From: Actinomycetes bacterium
GTDB lineage: Bacteria; Actinomycetota; Actinomycetes; Mycobacteriales; Mycobacteriaceae
Direction: 5' to 3'
Assembly: GCA_023416315.1 (NCBI GenBank)
Contig: JAEZIA010000352.1
Coordinates: 1-44,805 of the forward strand
DNA length: 44,805 bases
Shown here in pieces: positions 37,961-44,805 of the stretch (positions are counted from its first letter, which is position 1; each line of letters begins with the position of its first letter). Under the pieces are notes generated by a model. The model had not been told where the DNA came from. It worked only from the letters and a program-made list of their open reading frames with translations, and did no database searches. The position numbers and the translations under genes were made by a program.

Positions 37961-38893
37961 GTGATCCGGATCGGCACCCGGGGCAGCCTGTTGGCGACCA
38001 CGCAGGCCGGGACCATCAGAGATCAACTCATCGAGCGCGGGCACCGCGCGGAACTGGTCATCATCAGCACCGAGGGTGACCGATCCGACAGGCCGGTCGC
38101 CGAGATCGGGATCGGGGTGTTCACCGCCGCCCTGAGGGAGGCGATCGCCGACGGCCGCGTCGACATGGCGGTGCACTCGTACAAGGATTTGCCCACGGCC
38201 GCCGACGAGCGGTTCGTCATCGCCGCGACACCCCGTCGCGAGGACGCCCGTGACGCGCTGGTGGCCCGCGACGGCATGGTCTTGGGAGAGTTGCCGGCGG
38301 GCTCGGTGATCGGCACGAGCTCCGTGCGACGGGCCGCACAGCTTAGAGCACTGGGTCTCGGTTTGGAAATTCGCCCCCTACGAGGCAACCTAGATACCAG
38401 GTTGAACAGGGTAAGCAGTGGTGATCTCGACGCCATCGTGGTTGCCCGGGCGGGCCTGGCCCGCCTCGGACGACTCGGCGATGTCACCGAGACGCTGGAG
38501 CCGGTGCAGATGTTGCCAGCGCCGGCCCAGGGTGCGCTTGCGGTCGAGTGCCGCGCCGGCGACACCGAGCTGGTGGCGTTGTTGGGAGAACTCGATGATC
38601 CCGACACCCGCGCCGCGGTCACCGCCGAGCGGACCCTGCTGGCCGAACTGGAGGCGGGTTGTTCCGCACCGGTGGGCGCGATCGCCGAAGTGGTCGAGTC
38701 CATCGATGACGACGGCCGCGTCTTCGACGAGCTGTCACTGCGCGCATGCGTGGCGGCAGCAGACGGATCCGATGTGATTCGTGCGTCCGGAATCGGTACG
38801 CCCGGCCGGTCCGCAGAGCTGGGGCTCTCGGTGGCCGCGGAGTTGTTCGAGCTCGGTGCGCGCGAGGTCATGTCGGCACAGACTCCGCAGTAG
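37961..38893 (+). CDS. hemC: Hydroxymethylbilane synthase (porphobilinogen deaminase)
   Basis: HemC joins four porphobilinogen molecules into hydroxymethylbilane. From the GTG at 37961 it has 310 residues, beginning VIRIGTRGSLLATTQAG. The dipyrromethane cofactor attaches to Cys234 in EAGCSAPVGA. Other signatures are AVHSYKDLPT and LPAPAQGALAVECRAG. A TTG at 37940 would add seven residues and is less likely. Bases 38340-38430 (codons for QLRALGLGLEIRPLRGN and beyond) use a run of codons that are rare in this GC-rich genome (CTT, AGA, CTA, CTA, AGG, AGG, GTA, AGT), although the protein is normal there. It lies 26 bases after hemA. Confidence 0.96.
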   Translation: MIRIGTRGSLLATTQAGTIRDQLIERGHRAELVIISTEGDRSDRPVAEIGIGVFTAALREAIADGRVDMAVHSYKDLPTAADERFVIAATPRREDARDALVARDGMVLGELPAGSVIGTSSVRRAAQLRALGLGLEIRPLRGNLDTRLNRVSSGDLDAIVVARAGLARLGRLGDVTETLEPVQMLPAPAQGALAVECRAGDTELVALLGELDDPDTRAAVTAERTLLAELEAGCSAPVGAIAEVVESIDDDGRVFDELSLRACVAAADGSDVIRASGIGTPGRSAELGLSVAAELFELGAREVMSAQTPQ

Positions 38894-38916
38894 CGCGGTA
38901 GAGCGGGAGTGAAGCG

Positions 38917-40578
38917 ATGACTGGTCATGTGAGCGGTCGAGGACGCAAGGTGAAGCCGGGACACATCACGTTCGTCGGCTCGGGTCCGGGGGACCCCAAT
39001 CTGTTGACGACGCGGGCCCGCGCCGTGTTGTCCAACGCCGCGCTGGTGTTCACCGACCCCGACGTGCCGCAGGCCGTCCTGAGCGTGGTCGGCACCGACC
39101 TGCCGCCCGCGGTCGGCCCCGCCCCGGCACCCGAGGGCGCACCGGCCGAGGGTCACGACGAGACCGCCCCGCCGGTCGTCTCCGTCGGCCCGGACATCCG
39201 CCCCGCGCTGGGTGACCCCGCCGAGGTGGCCAAGACCCTGGTCGCCGAGGCCAAGGCCGGCTTCGACGTGGTGCGGCTGATCGCCGGCGACCCGTTGTCG
39301 ATCGATTCGGTGATCACCGAGGTCAACGCCGTCGCCCGGGCGCACGCCGAGTTTGAGATCGTTCCCGGCCTGCCCGCCACCAGCGCGGTGCCGACCTACG
39401 CGGGGCTGCCGCTGGGCTCGTCGCACACCGTCGCCGATGTGCGCGGTGAGGTCGACTGGGCGGCGCTGGCCGCCGCCCCCGGGCCGCTGATCCTGACCGC
39501 GAGCGCCACGCACCTGCCGGAGGCCGGCCGCACCCTCATCGAGTACGGCCTGGCCGAGACCACGCCGGTCGTGGTCACCTCCAACGGCACCACCTGTGGT
39601 CAGCGTTCGGTCGAGACCACCCTGCATGGGTTGACCGACCGCGCCACGCTGGCTTGCAACAACGATCCGGCCGGGCCGCTGACCGGCACGCTGGTGGCCA
39701 CCATTGGCAAGACCGTCGCGCACCGCGCCAAGCTGAACTGGTGGGAGAGCCGCGCGCTGTACGGCTGGACCGTGCTGGTGCCGCGCACCAAGGACCAGGC
39801 CGGCGAGATGAGCGATCGGCTGGTCGGCCACGGCGCACTGCCCATCGAGGTGCCCACCATCGCCGTCGAGCCGCCGCGCAGCCCGGCCCAGATGGAAAGG
39901 GCCGTCAAAGGTTTGGTCGACGGCCGCTACCAGTGGGTGGTGTTCACCTCCACCAACGCGGTGCGTGCGGTGTGGGAGAAGTTCGGCGAGTTCGGGCTCG
40001 ACGCCCGCGCCTTCTCCGGGGTGAAGATCGCCTGCGTCGGTGAGCAGACCGCCGACCGGGTGCGTGCCTTCGGGGTCAGCCCCGAGCTGGTGCCCGCCGG
40101 TGAGCAGTCCTCGCTGGGCCTGCTCGACGAATTCCCGGACTACGACAGCATTTTCGATCCGGTCAACCGGGTGCTGCTGCCGCGTGCCGACATCGCCACC
40201 GAGACGCTGGCCGAAGGCCTTCGGGACCGCGGCTGGGAGATCGAGGACGTCACCGCCTACCGCACGGTGCGCGCGGCACCGCCGCCGGCCGAGACCCGCG
40301 AGATGATCAAGACCGGCGGGTTCGACGCGGTCTGCTTCACCTCCAGTTCGACGGTGCGCAACCTGGTCGGCATCGCAGGCAAGCCGCACGCCCGCACGAT
40401 TGTGGCGTGCATCGGGCCGAAGACCGCGGAGACCGCGGCGGAGTTCGGCCTTCGAGTCGACGTCCAGCCGGAGACGGCTGCGGTCGGTCCGCTGGTCGAC
40501 GCGCTGGCCGAGCATGCGGCCCGGCTGCGTGCCGAGGGCGCCCTGCCGCCGCCGCGCAAGAAGAGCCGACGCCGCTAG
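38917..40578 (+). CDS. hemD: Fused uroporphyrinogen methyltransferase-like/uroporphyrinogen-III synthase
   Basis: The protein has 553 residues and two parts. Residues 1 to about 270 form a SUMT/CobA-like domain with ITFVGSGPGDPNLLTTRA and VPGLPATSAVPTYAGLPLG, but the usual substrate loop is diverged and carries a Pro/Ala-rich insertion (PAVGPAPAPEGAPAEG), so methyltransferase activity is uncertain. Residues about 285 to 540 are the HemD domain, with GWTVLVPRTKDQAGEM, FTSTNAVRAV, ACVGEQTADRV and CFTSSSTVRNLVG, which closes hydroxymethylbilane to uroporphyrinogen III. The basic tail KKSRRR ends it. The same fusion exists as Rv0511. It starts 23 bases after hemC and ends nine bases before hemB. 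Confidence 0.94.
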   Translation: MTGHVSGRGRKVKPGHITFVGSGPGDPNLLTTRARAVLSNAALVFTDPDVPQAVLSVVGTDLPPAVGPAPAPEGAPAEGHDETAPPVVSVGPDIRPALGDPAEVAKTLVAEAKAGFDVVRLIAGDPLSIDSVITEVNAVARAHAEFEIVPGLPATSAVPTYAGLPLGSSHTVADVRGEVDWAALAAAPGPLILTASATHLPEAGRTLIEYGLAETTPVVVTSNGTTCGQRSVETTLHGLTDRATLACNNDPAGPLTGTLVATIGKTVAHRAKLNWWESRALYGWTVLVPRTKDQAGEMSDRLVGHGALPIEVPTIAVEPPRSPAQMERAVKGLVDGRYQWVVFTSTNAVRAVWEKFGEFGLDARAFSGVKIACVGEQTADRVRAFGVSPELVPAGEQSSLGLLDEFPDYDSIFDPVNRVLLPRADIATETLAEGLRDRGWEIEDVTAYRTVRAAPPPAETREMIKTGGFDAVCFTSSSTVRNLVGIAGKPHARTIVACIGPKTAETAAEFGLRVDVQPETAAVGPLVDALAEHAARLRAEGALPPPRKKSRRR

Positions 40579-40587
40579 GGGCCGCGC

Positions 40588-41568
40588 GTGTCCTTCCCGA
40601 GACAGCGTCCGCGCCGGTTGCGCGCCACCCCTGCACTGCGTCGGCTGGTGGCCGAAACCACCGTGGAGCCACGGCATCTCGTGCTCCCGATGTTCGTCGC
40701 CGACGGCATCGACGAGCCGCGGGAGATCGGCTCCATGCCGGGCGTGGTGCAGCACACTCGCGACTCGTTGCGCCGCGCTGCCGAGCAGGCTGTGGCTGCC
40801 GGGGTCGGGGGGCTGATGCTGTTCGGGGTGCCGCGGGAGTCCGATAAGGATGCCCTGGGTTCCTGCGGGGTGGACGCCGACGGGATCCTCAACGTCGCAC
40901 TGCGGGACCTCACCAAGGACCTGGGCGATGACACCGTGCTGATGGCCGACACCTGCCTCGATGAGTTCACCGACCACGGGCACTGTGGGGTGCTGGATGC
41001 CCGCGGCCGCGTCGACAACGACGCCACCAACACTCAGTACGTCAAACTTGCTGTGGCACAAGCAGAATCGGGTGCCCGCGTAGTCGGGCCGAGCGGCATG
41101 ATGGACGGTCAGGTGGCGGCCATTCGGGACGGGCTCGACGCGGCCGGCTTCACCGACGTGCTGATCCTGGCCTACGCCGCGAAGTTCGCGTCGGCGTTCT
41201 ACGGTCCGTTCCGCGAGGCGGTGGGCTCGAGCCTGCAGGGTGATCGGCGCACCTACCAGCAGGACAGCGGCAATGCGCGGGAAGCGTTGCGCGAGATCGT
41301 CCTTGACCTCGATGAGGGGGCCGACATCATCATGGTCAAGCCGGCCATGAGTTATCTGGACGTGGTGCGCGCCGCCGCCGACATCTCACCGGTACCGGTG
41401 GCCGCCTATCAGATATCGGGGGAGTACGCGATGATCTCCGCGGCCGCGGCCAACGGGTGGATCGACGGCCGAGCGGCCGCGCTCGAGTCGTTGACCAGCA
41501 TCCGTAGGGCAGGTGCCGACATCGTGTTGACCTACTGGGCTGCCGACGTCGCGGGCTGGCTGGCGTGA
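40588..41568 (+). CDS. hemB: Delta-aminolevulinic acid dehydratase
   Basis: HemB condenses two 5-aminolevulinates to porphobilinogen. The protein has 326 residues from a GTG. The two active-site lysines are Lys199 in YAAKFAS and Lys251 in MVKPAMS. The metal-site region reads DTCLDEFTDHGHCG: the first and third zinc-ligand positions are cysteines (123 and 133), the second is aspartate (125), a mixture of the zinc and magnesium types. GPSGMMDGQ is also present. It completes the hem operon after hemD. The gene order hemA-hemC-hemD-hemB matches Rv0509-Rv0512. Confidence 0.96.
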   Translation: MSFPRQRPRRLRATPALRRLVAETTVEPRHLVLPMFVADGIDEPREIGSMPGVVQHTRDSLRRAAEQAVAAGVGGLMLFGVPRESDKDALGSCGVDADGILNVALRDLTKDLGDDTVLMADTCLDEFTDHGHCGVLDARGRVDNDATNTQYVKLAVAQAESGARVVGPSGMMDGQVAAIRDGLDAAGFTDVLILAYAAKFASAFYGPFREAVGSSLQGDRRTYQQDSGNAREALREIVLDLDEGADIIMVKPAMSYLDVVRAAADISPVPVAAYQISGEYAMISAAAANGWIDGRAAALESLTSIRRAGADIVLTYWAADVAGWLA

Positions 41569-41626
41569 GCGACGCTTGCGGAGCGAACCGCCGCGCCCTC
41601 CCTTGCGAGGGCACGGCGTGAGCGAC
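41563..41626. repeat. Short direct repeat around the hemB stop and next start
   Basis: An 11-base sequence GCGTGAGCGAC occurs at 41563-41573, across the hemB stop, and again at 41616-41626, across the GTG start of the next gene. The two copies enclose 42 bases. Without one repeat and that spacer the two genes would overlap by four bases (GTGA), the usual arrangement in this window. A small insertion with target duplication is a simple explanation. Confidence 0.55.
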
Positions 41627-42040
41627 CAGCAGCCGGCCGGGGCTCCTGGGCGCCCGGCCGACGTCGACACCGGGTTCTGGCTGTGGTTGATCGCGCTGCC
41701 GTTGATGGTGATCGGCTACCTCGCTGATGCCTATTTCACGGCGACCAAGCATGCGTCGTTCTTCGTTATCGCGATCACGGTGCTGTTCGCGGTGACCCTC
41801 GCGGCCGTCGTCGTGACGTTCCTGATCCTGATGCGGTCCGGGTATCGCTGGACCCGCACCCTGCTGACCGGCGGCGGGCTGGCCACCGTCATCTACACCG
41901 GGGCCAGCCTGTTCAGTACCGAGCGGGAGACGGTTCAGGCGGTGATCTTCGCGGGCACCGGCATCATCGGGTCGGTGCTGATCGTGGGCGGCATCTTCCT
42001 GTTGCACCGGCCGGACGCGCACAAATTCTTCACGAAGTGA
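41618..42040 (+). CDS. Membrane protein of unknown function, Rv0513-like
   Basis: From the GTG at 41618 the protein has 140 residues. After a polar N-terminus of about 25 residues it has four predicted transmembrane helices: FWLWLIALPLMVIGYLA, FFVIAITVLFAVTLAAVVVT, LLTGGGLATVIYTGASL and VIFAGTGIIGSVLIVGGIFL. It ends with DAHKFFTK. No catalytic motif is visible. It follows hemB and corresponds in place to Rv0513; similar small membrane proteins follow it. Confidence 0.8.
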   Translation: MSDQQPAGAPGRPADVDTGFWLWLIALPLMVIGYLADAYFTATKHASFFVIAITVLFAVTLAAVVVTFLILMRSGYRWTRTLLTGGGLATVIYTGASLFSTERETVQAVIFAGTGIIGSVLIVGGIFLLHRPDAHKFFTK

Positions 42041-42060
42041 CCCGATAGGCTGGCCCGACC

Positions 42061-42453
42061 ATGACCGCAACCCCAACCCGGCCGCGCATCGTTTCGGTCG
42101 CATTCTGGTGCTGGCTGGTCGCCGCCATCGTGCTGATCTTGGCCGGCATGGTGGCGGTGTCGTCCAGCACGCTGCCGACTTTCTTCCGCGGTGCCGGGGT
42201 GGTGTGGATCGTGGCCGGCGCGCTGTTGAGCTACCTGGCCGGGCGGGCTCGCCGCGGCGATATCCGGTTCTGCCGGGCCGCGGTCGGGTTGTCGTTCGGG
42301 CTGGCGGTGCTGCTGGTGATGTTCATTGTGATGAGCCGGGCGCTGATGCCGCTGTTGGTGCTGCTCCTGGTGGTCGTCGCCGCGGTGCTGGTTCTGCGGC
42401 CGGCCGCGCAGCAGTGGTACGCCCAGGGCGGTTCGCCGGAGTCCGATGTCTGA
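42061..42453 (+). CDS. Small four-helix membrane protein
   Basis: The protein has 130 residues from an ATG and is almost all hydrophobic: four predicted helices, including FWCWLVAAIVLILAGMVAV and MPLLVLLLVVVAAVLVL. I see no conserved motif that would give a function. A TAGGCT box ends nine bases before the ATG, so it may have its own near-leaderless promoter. Its last codons overlap the next gene by eight bases, which places it in a translationally coupled group of membrane proteins. Confidence 0.78.
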   Translation: MTATPTRPRIVSVAFWCWLVAAIVLILAGMVAVSSSTLPTFFRGAGVVWIVAGALLSYLAGRARRGDIRFCRAAVGLSFGLAVLLVMFIVMSRALMPLLVLLLVVVAAVLVLRPAAQQWYAQGGSPESDV

Positions 42454-42952
42454 GGATCAGCCGATCGATCAGGCACAGCCGCTGTTCTTCGAGAACGGCG
42501 CCAGCTGGGCGTGGCTGCTGGCCGGGCCGGTCTCGGCGATCGCGATGCTGTTCATCCAGTATAAGGGCGGAGTGGGATTCCAGCCGGCGGTGCCGCTGAT
42601 CTTCCTGGTCCTGGTCACCGGGTTTGTCGGCATCCAGGTCAAGGCCGCCCGCGTCCATACCAGCGTGGAATTGACCCGCGACACGCTGCGGGAAGGCACC
42701 GAGGTCACTCAGATCAGTCACATCGTGCGGGTGTTTCCGGAACCCGAGCACTCGGTGAAATCCCGCGGGCCGCTGGAGAAATGGCAGTCCTCGCGGGCGC
42801 TCGGCGAGTTGTCCGGGGTGCCCCGCGGCCGCACCGGCATCGGCGTCGAGCTCACCGGGAAGCGCACCGCGCAGGCCTGGGCCCGCAACCACCGCGCCCT
42901 GCGGGCCGCGCTGACCGCACTGGTCGAGGGGAAGACGGCGGACGCGCCGTGA
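42446..42952 (+). CDS. Membrane protein with C-terminal cytoplasmic domain
   Basis: The protein has 168 residues from an ATG that overlaps the previous gene by eight bases. Two transmembrane helices (SWAWLLAGPVSAIAMLFIQ and AVPLIFLVLVTGFVGIQV) are followed by a soluble domain of about 95 residues with VELTRDTLREGTEVTQISHI and PRGRTGIGVELTGKRTAQAW. That layout resembles small PH-domain-like membrane proteins, but I cannot name the family with confidence. The stop overlaps the next GTG (GTGA). Confidence 0.75.
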   Translation: MSEDQPIDQAQPLFFENGASWAWLLAGPVSAIAMLFIQYKGGVGFQPAVPLIFLVLVTGFVGIQVKAARVHTSVELTRDTLREGTEVTQISHIVRVFPEPEHSVKSRGPLEKWQSSRALGELSGVPRGRTGIGVELTGKRTAQAWARNHRALRAALTALVEGKTADAP

Positions 42953-43239
42953 GACATGTCGTGCAATTGGTGCTGGCCGCGCTGGCGTTCGCCGGCGCGG
43001 TGCTGAGCGCACTGGCCTCGCGCAGCCTCGCTGAGGTGTCGCCGGTTGCCGACGGTCAACCCGCCACGACGTCGGTGGTGTTCGATCCGCCGCTGATGGT
43101 GCTGGCCTGGGCGTTGGTGACCACGGCCGGGGTGCTGGTGGTGTTGGGCATCGCCGGTCTGGTTCGGGCCCGGCGGGCTCGCCCCGCGGCGGAGCTCAGA
43201 ACACCCGCGTCTGTCCCTCCAGCACGGGAACCGTCGTAG
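42949..43239 (+). CDS. Small two-helix membrane protein
   Basis: From the GTG at 42949, which overlaps the previous stop by four bases and follows GAGGGGAAG, the protein has 96 residues. It has two hydrophobic helices (VVQLVLAALAFAGAVLSALA and PLMVLAWALVTTAGVLVVLGIAGL) and a short extracytoplasmic loop. Its last 44 bases overlap the 3' end of the amidohydrolase gene on the other strand, an unusually long convergent overlap for this window. Function is unknown. Confidence 0.72.
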   Translation: MRHVVQLVLAALAFAGAVLSALASRSLAEVSPVADGQPATTSVVFDPPLMVLAWALVTTAGVLVVLGIAGLVRARRARPAAELRTPASVPPAREPS

Positions 43240-44320
43240 GCAGCTTGTAGGTCTGCACGCCATTGCGCCACATCACCGCGTCGCGGGCGTGCTCGGGCAG
43301 GTGCTTGACCAGCCAGCGCGGGTCGTCGAACGTCCAGTGCGGGTAGTCGGAGCTGAACAGCAGGATCTTCTCGCACTCCATCCACTCGAAGGCCCGTAGC
43401 AGTTCGGTCTTGTCCTCGGGATAGTCCAACGGCTGGGTGGTGAACTTGATGTGGTCCTTCACGTACTCGCTGGGCTTGCGGGTGATGTCGGGTTGACGCG
43501 CTTCGTAGATCGCGTCCATCCGCCACATCAGCGGCAGGATCCAGTTGAAGGCGTGCTCGACGAACACGATCCGCAGCGTCGGATAGCGGTCGAAGACGCC
43601 GTCGAAGATCAGGCTCATCACCTGGTTGGCGGCCAGCAGCGAGTACGTGACCATGAAGTCGTGGTTGTAGCTGGGGAAGCCGACCGGCGGAATCGGTAGT
43701 GTCTCGAACTTGCCTCGGCCCAGGTGGCAGCTGATGGTGATGTCGTGTTTGGTGGCGGCCGCCCAGATCGGGTCGTACTGCGGATGCCCCCACGACGGCC
43801 GCGGTTCGGCCTTGATCAGGATCTGCGACATGAACGGATGCCCGGCCCACTCCTCGATCTCGCGGGCCGCGCCGTTGGGGTCTTCGATCGCCACCGTGAT
43901 CGATCCGCGCCAGCGCTGGTGCCAGTTGTTGCGGCTGTCGAGCCAGTGTTCGGCGAGCCAGCGGTTGGTCGCGATCGCCGACGCGTGCGCCGCCTCCGCC
44001 AGCCGCGCACCCGGCGCCAGCGGCTCCAGGATGCAGATATCGGCGCCTGCCTCCATGACCAGCTGCCGAAAGGCCAGGTCAGGGTCGCTGCCGGCGAATT
44101 CACCGTCGGGCGGGAAGGTGTCGGTCCGCATCGCGTAGGCGTGCGCGTAATCGGGTGCGTCGTAGTAGATCTGCTCACCAACGGGGTGCGACAGGAAGTA
44201 CTTGGTACGCCAGGGCTCGGGGATGTAGTCGATCAGGACGCCGCGCCGCGGCACCGGGTGCACATCGGCATCCACGCATCGCACCGCGATGCGTTCGGTT
44301 GGTACTGACGTCAGAGTCAT
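43196..44320 (-). CDS. Amidohydrolase family 2 (metal-dependent hydrolase)
   Basis: The protein has 374 residues from the ATG at 44320; a GTG at 44356 would add 12. It is a TIM-barrel metallohydrolase of the Amidohydrolase-2/ACMSD-like group, with the strand-1 motif CVDADVHPVP, ITISCHLGRGKF (His ligand region), IVFVEHAFNWILPLMWRMD and the catalytic-acid region LLFSSDYPHWTFDDP. Relatives are decarboxylases or hydrolases of aromatic or lactone compounds, often in catabolic clusters, but no such cluster flanks it here. The substrate is unknown. It diverges from the GPP34 gene. Confidence 0.88.
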   Translation of the reverse strand: MTLTSVPTERIAVRCVDADVHPVPRRGVLIDYIPEPWRTKYFLSHPVGEQIYYDAPDYAHAYAMRTDTFPPDGEFAGSDPDLAFRQLVMEAGADICILEPLAPGARLAEAAHASAIATNRWLAEHWLDSRNNWHQRWRGSITVAIEDPNGAAREIEEWAGHPFMSQILIKAEPRPSWGHPQYDPIWAAATKHDITISCHLGRGKFETLPIPPVGFPSYNHDFMVTYSLLAANQVMSLIFDGVFDRYPTLRIVFVEHAFNWILPLMWRMDAIYEARQPDITRKPSEYVKDHIKFTTQPLDYPEDKTELLRAFEWMECEKILLFSSDYPHWTFDDPRWLVKHLPEHARDAVMWRNGVQTYKLPTTVPVLEGQTRVF

Positions 44321-44582
44321 CCCGTCATCTTCCGTCGGGTGTGGCCATTGTCTCACTGCGGTGCCGTCGAACCAACGACGCCTTTGCCACGTTGAGGGGT
44401 AGGGGTACGAAGATTTGGAGTAGAGCGCTACTTAAGTCGCCCGCCGCATCATCAGACACAGTGGTTTCAGCGCGTTCGAGGCGACGGTCGCCGCGGTTTA
44501 GGGACGGGGGGACCGGCAAACCAATTCCGCGGCAACCTAATCCGCCGGCCACGGCACGTACACCAGCAGCGGGGAGGGGACA
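44321..44582. promoter_or_regulatory. Divergent intergenic region, amidohydrolase/GPP34
   Basis: This 262-base gap between divergent genes has no convincing ORF. It should hold promoters for both. GGGTA occurs twice around 44396-44406, a piece of SigF-like promoters, but no matching upstream element stands out. GGGGAGGGGA at 44571-44580 is the ribosome binding site of the rightward gene. Confidence 0.35.
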
Positions 44583-44805
44583 TTGGATTGCATCGGCGAT
44601 ACGTCGTCTGAGTCCTCCACGGTGCCTGCGACCCTGCATGGGCGGCTTTTCTTGCTCGCATTCGATCCGAGGAGCCGTCGGTTCGACGGCTACGACCCCA
44701 CCCTGTTCGGGTTCGCCCTGCGGGCGGCGATGCTGACCGATCTGCATCTGCGTGGCTATCTGGTCGAGCGTGCGGGTCGTGCCGTTCCGGCCCGAGCGGC
44801 CGGCC
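44583..44805 (+). CDS. GPP34 (GOLPH3/VPS74-like) family protein, 5' part
   Basis: The frame is open from a TTG five bases after GGAGG to the end of the window, so only the first 74 codons are seen. TLHGRLFLLAFDPRSRRFDG followed by FGFALRAAMLTDLHLRGYLV matches the first helices of the GPP34 family, which binds phosphoinositides in eukaryotic Golgi and is found in many copies in actinobacteria, where its role is not settled. A GTG at 44622 is a later alternative start. The 3' end lies outside the window. Confidence 0.75.
   Translation, partial: MDCIGDTSSESSTVPATLHGRLFLLAFDPRSRRFDGYDPTLFGFALRAAMLTDLHLRGYLVERAGRAVPARAAG

Noticed and set aside
38023..41061. A 1012-codon open frame on the minus strand across hemC, hemD and hemB
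   Set aside because: It is antisense to three well-supported enzymes, has low-complexity Arg/Gly/His-rich composition typical of GC-rich shadow frames, and shows no domain.
44390..44410. SigF-type promoter before the GPP34 gene
   Set aside because: GGGTA is present but the GTTT-type upstream element is not at the required distance.

Overview
The window reads as a stretch of conserved chromosome from a non-tuberculous mycobacterium (Mycolicibacterium-type). It is GC-rich, uses many GTG starts, and is coding almost throughout. It carries a long run of genes in the order known from the M. tuberculosis Rv0467-Rv0513 region: aceA, fadB2, TetR, DUF445, XRE, hbhA, DUF2516, DUF2599, deoC, DUF2993, nitrilase, murB, an LprQ-type L,D-transpeptidase, SDR, ROK regulator, mshA, ybjN, gpmA, senX3-regX3, Rv0495c-like, ppx, proC, an excisionase-type HTH gene, bS22, a galE2-like gene, plsC-like, Rv0504c-like, serB1, a glutaredoxin-like gene and hemACDB. 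Gene names compared with M. tuberculosis are from memory; no search was run.

Region by region: (1) 1-5.6 kb holds the glyoxylate enzyme isocitrate lyase, a 3-hydroxybutyryl-CoA dehydrogenase, and an accessory block (PPK2-type polyphosphate kinase, a repeat-rich surface protein, a HExxH lipoprotein) where M. tuberculosis has mycolate cyclopropane synthases. (2) 5.6-16.2 kb has TetR/DUF445, XRE-hbhA with two small envelope proteins and deoC, then a leftward operon (two tandem DUF2505 paralogues, a methyltransferase, a nitrilase, a DUF2993 protein) divergent from murB and a secreted protein. (3) 16.3-22.5 kb has the L,D-transpeptidase, an SDR, and a ROK regulator-mshA-ybjN-gpmA run headed by a 24-codon, five-cysteine leader ORF with leaderless-promoter spacing and a possible Shine-Dalgarno-sequestering stem. 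(4) 22.6-32 kb has senX3-regX3 (phosphate sensing), an inserted polyprenyl sugar-phosphate transferase, ppx and its operon, and proC. (5) 31.8-36.4 kb has the HTH gene, the 33-residue ribosomal protein bS22, a GalE2-like protein, an acyltransferase, a dehydratase-like protein, SerB1 and a glutaredoxin-like protein. (6) 36.5-43.2 kb is the heme operon hemA-hemC-hemD-hemB followed by four small membrane proteins. (7) The right end has a convergent amidohydrolase and the start of a GPP34-family gene.

Themes: polyphosphate/phosphate handling (PPK2, PPX, SenX3-RegX3), mycothiol synthesis (mshA) behind a probable cysteine-responsive leader, envelope maintenance and tetrapyrrole synthesis. Many genes are packed with ATGA/GTGA overlaps, and several start at a distance from a TANNNT -10 box that predicts leaderless mRNAs. 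I see no tRNA, rRNA, CRISPR array, complete insertion sequence or phage gene. The most notable signal is the polycysteine leader before the ROK regulator and mshA. No intergenic stretch exceeds 300 bases.
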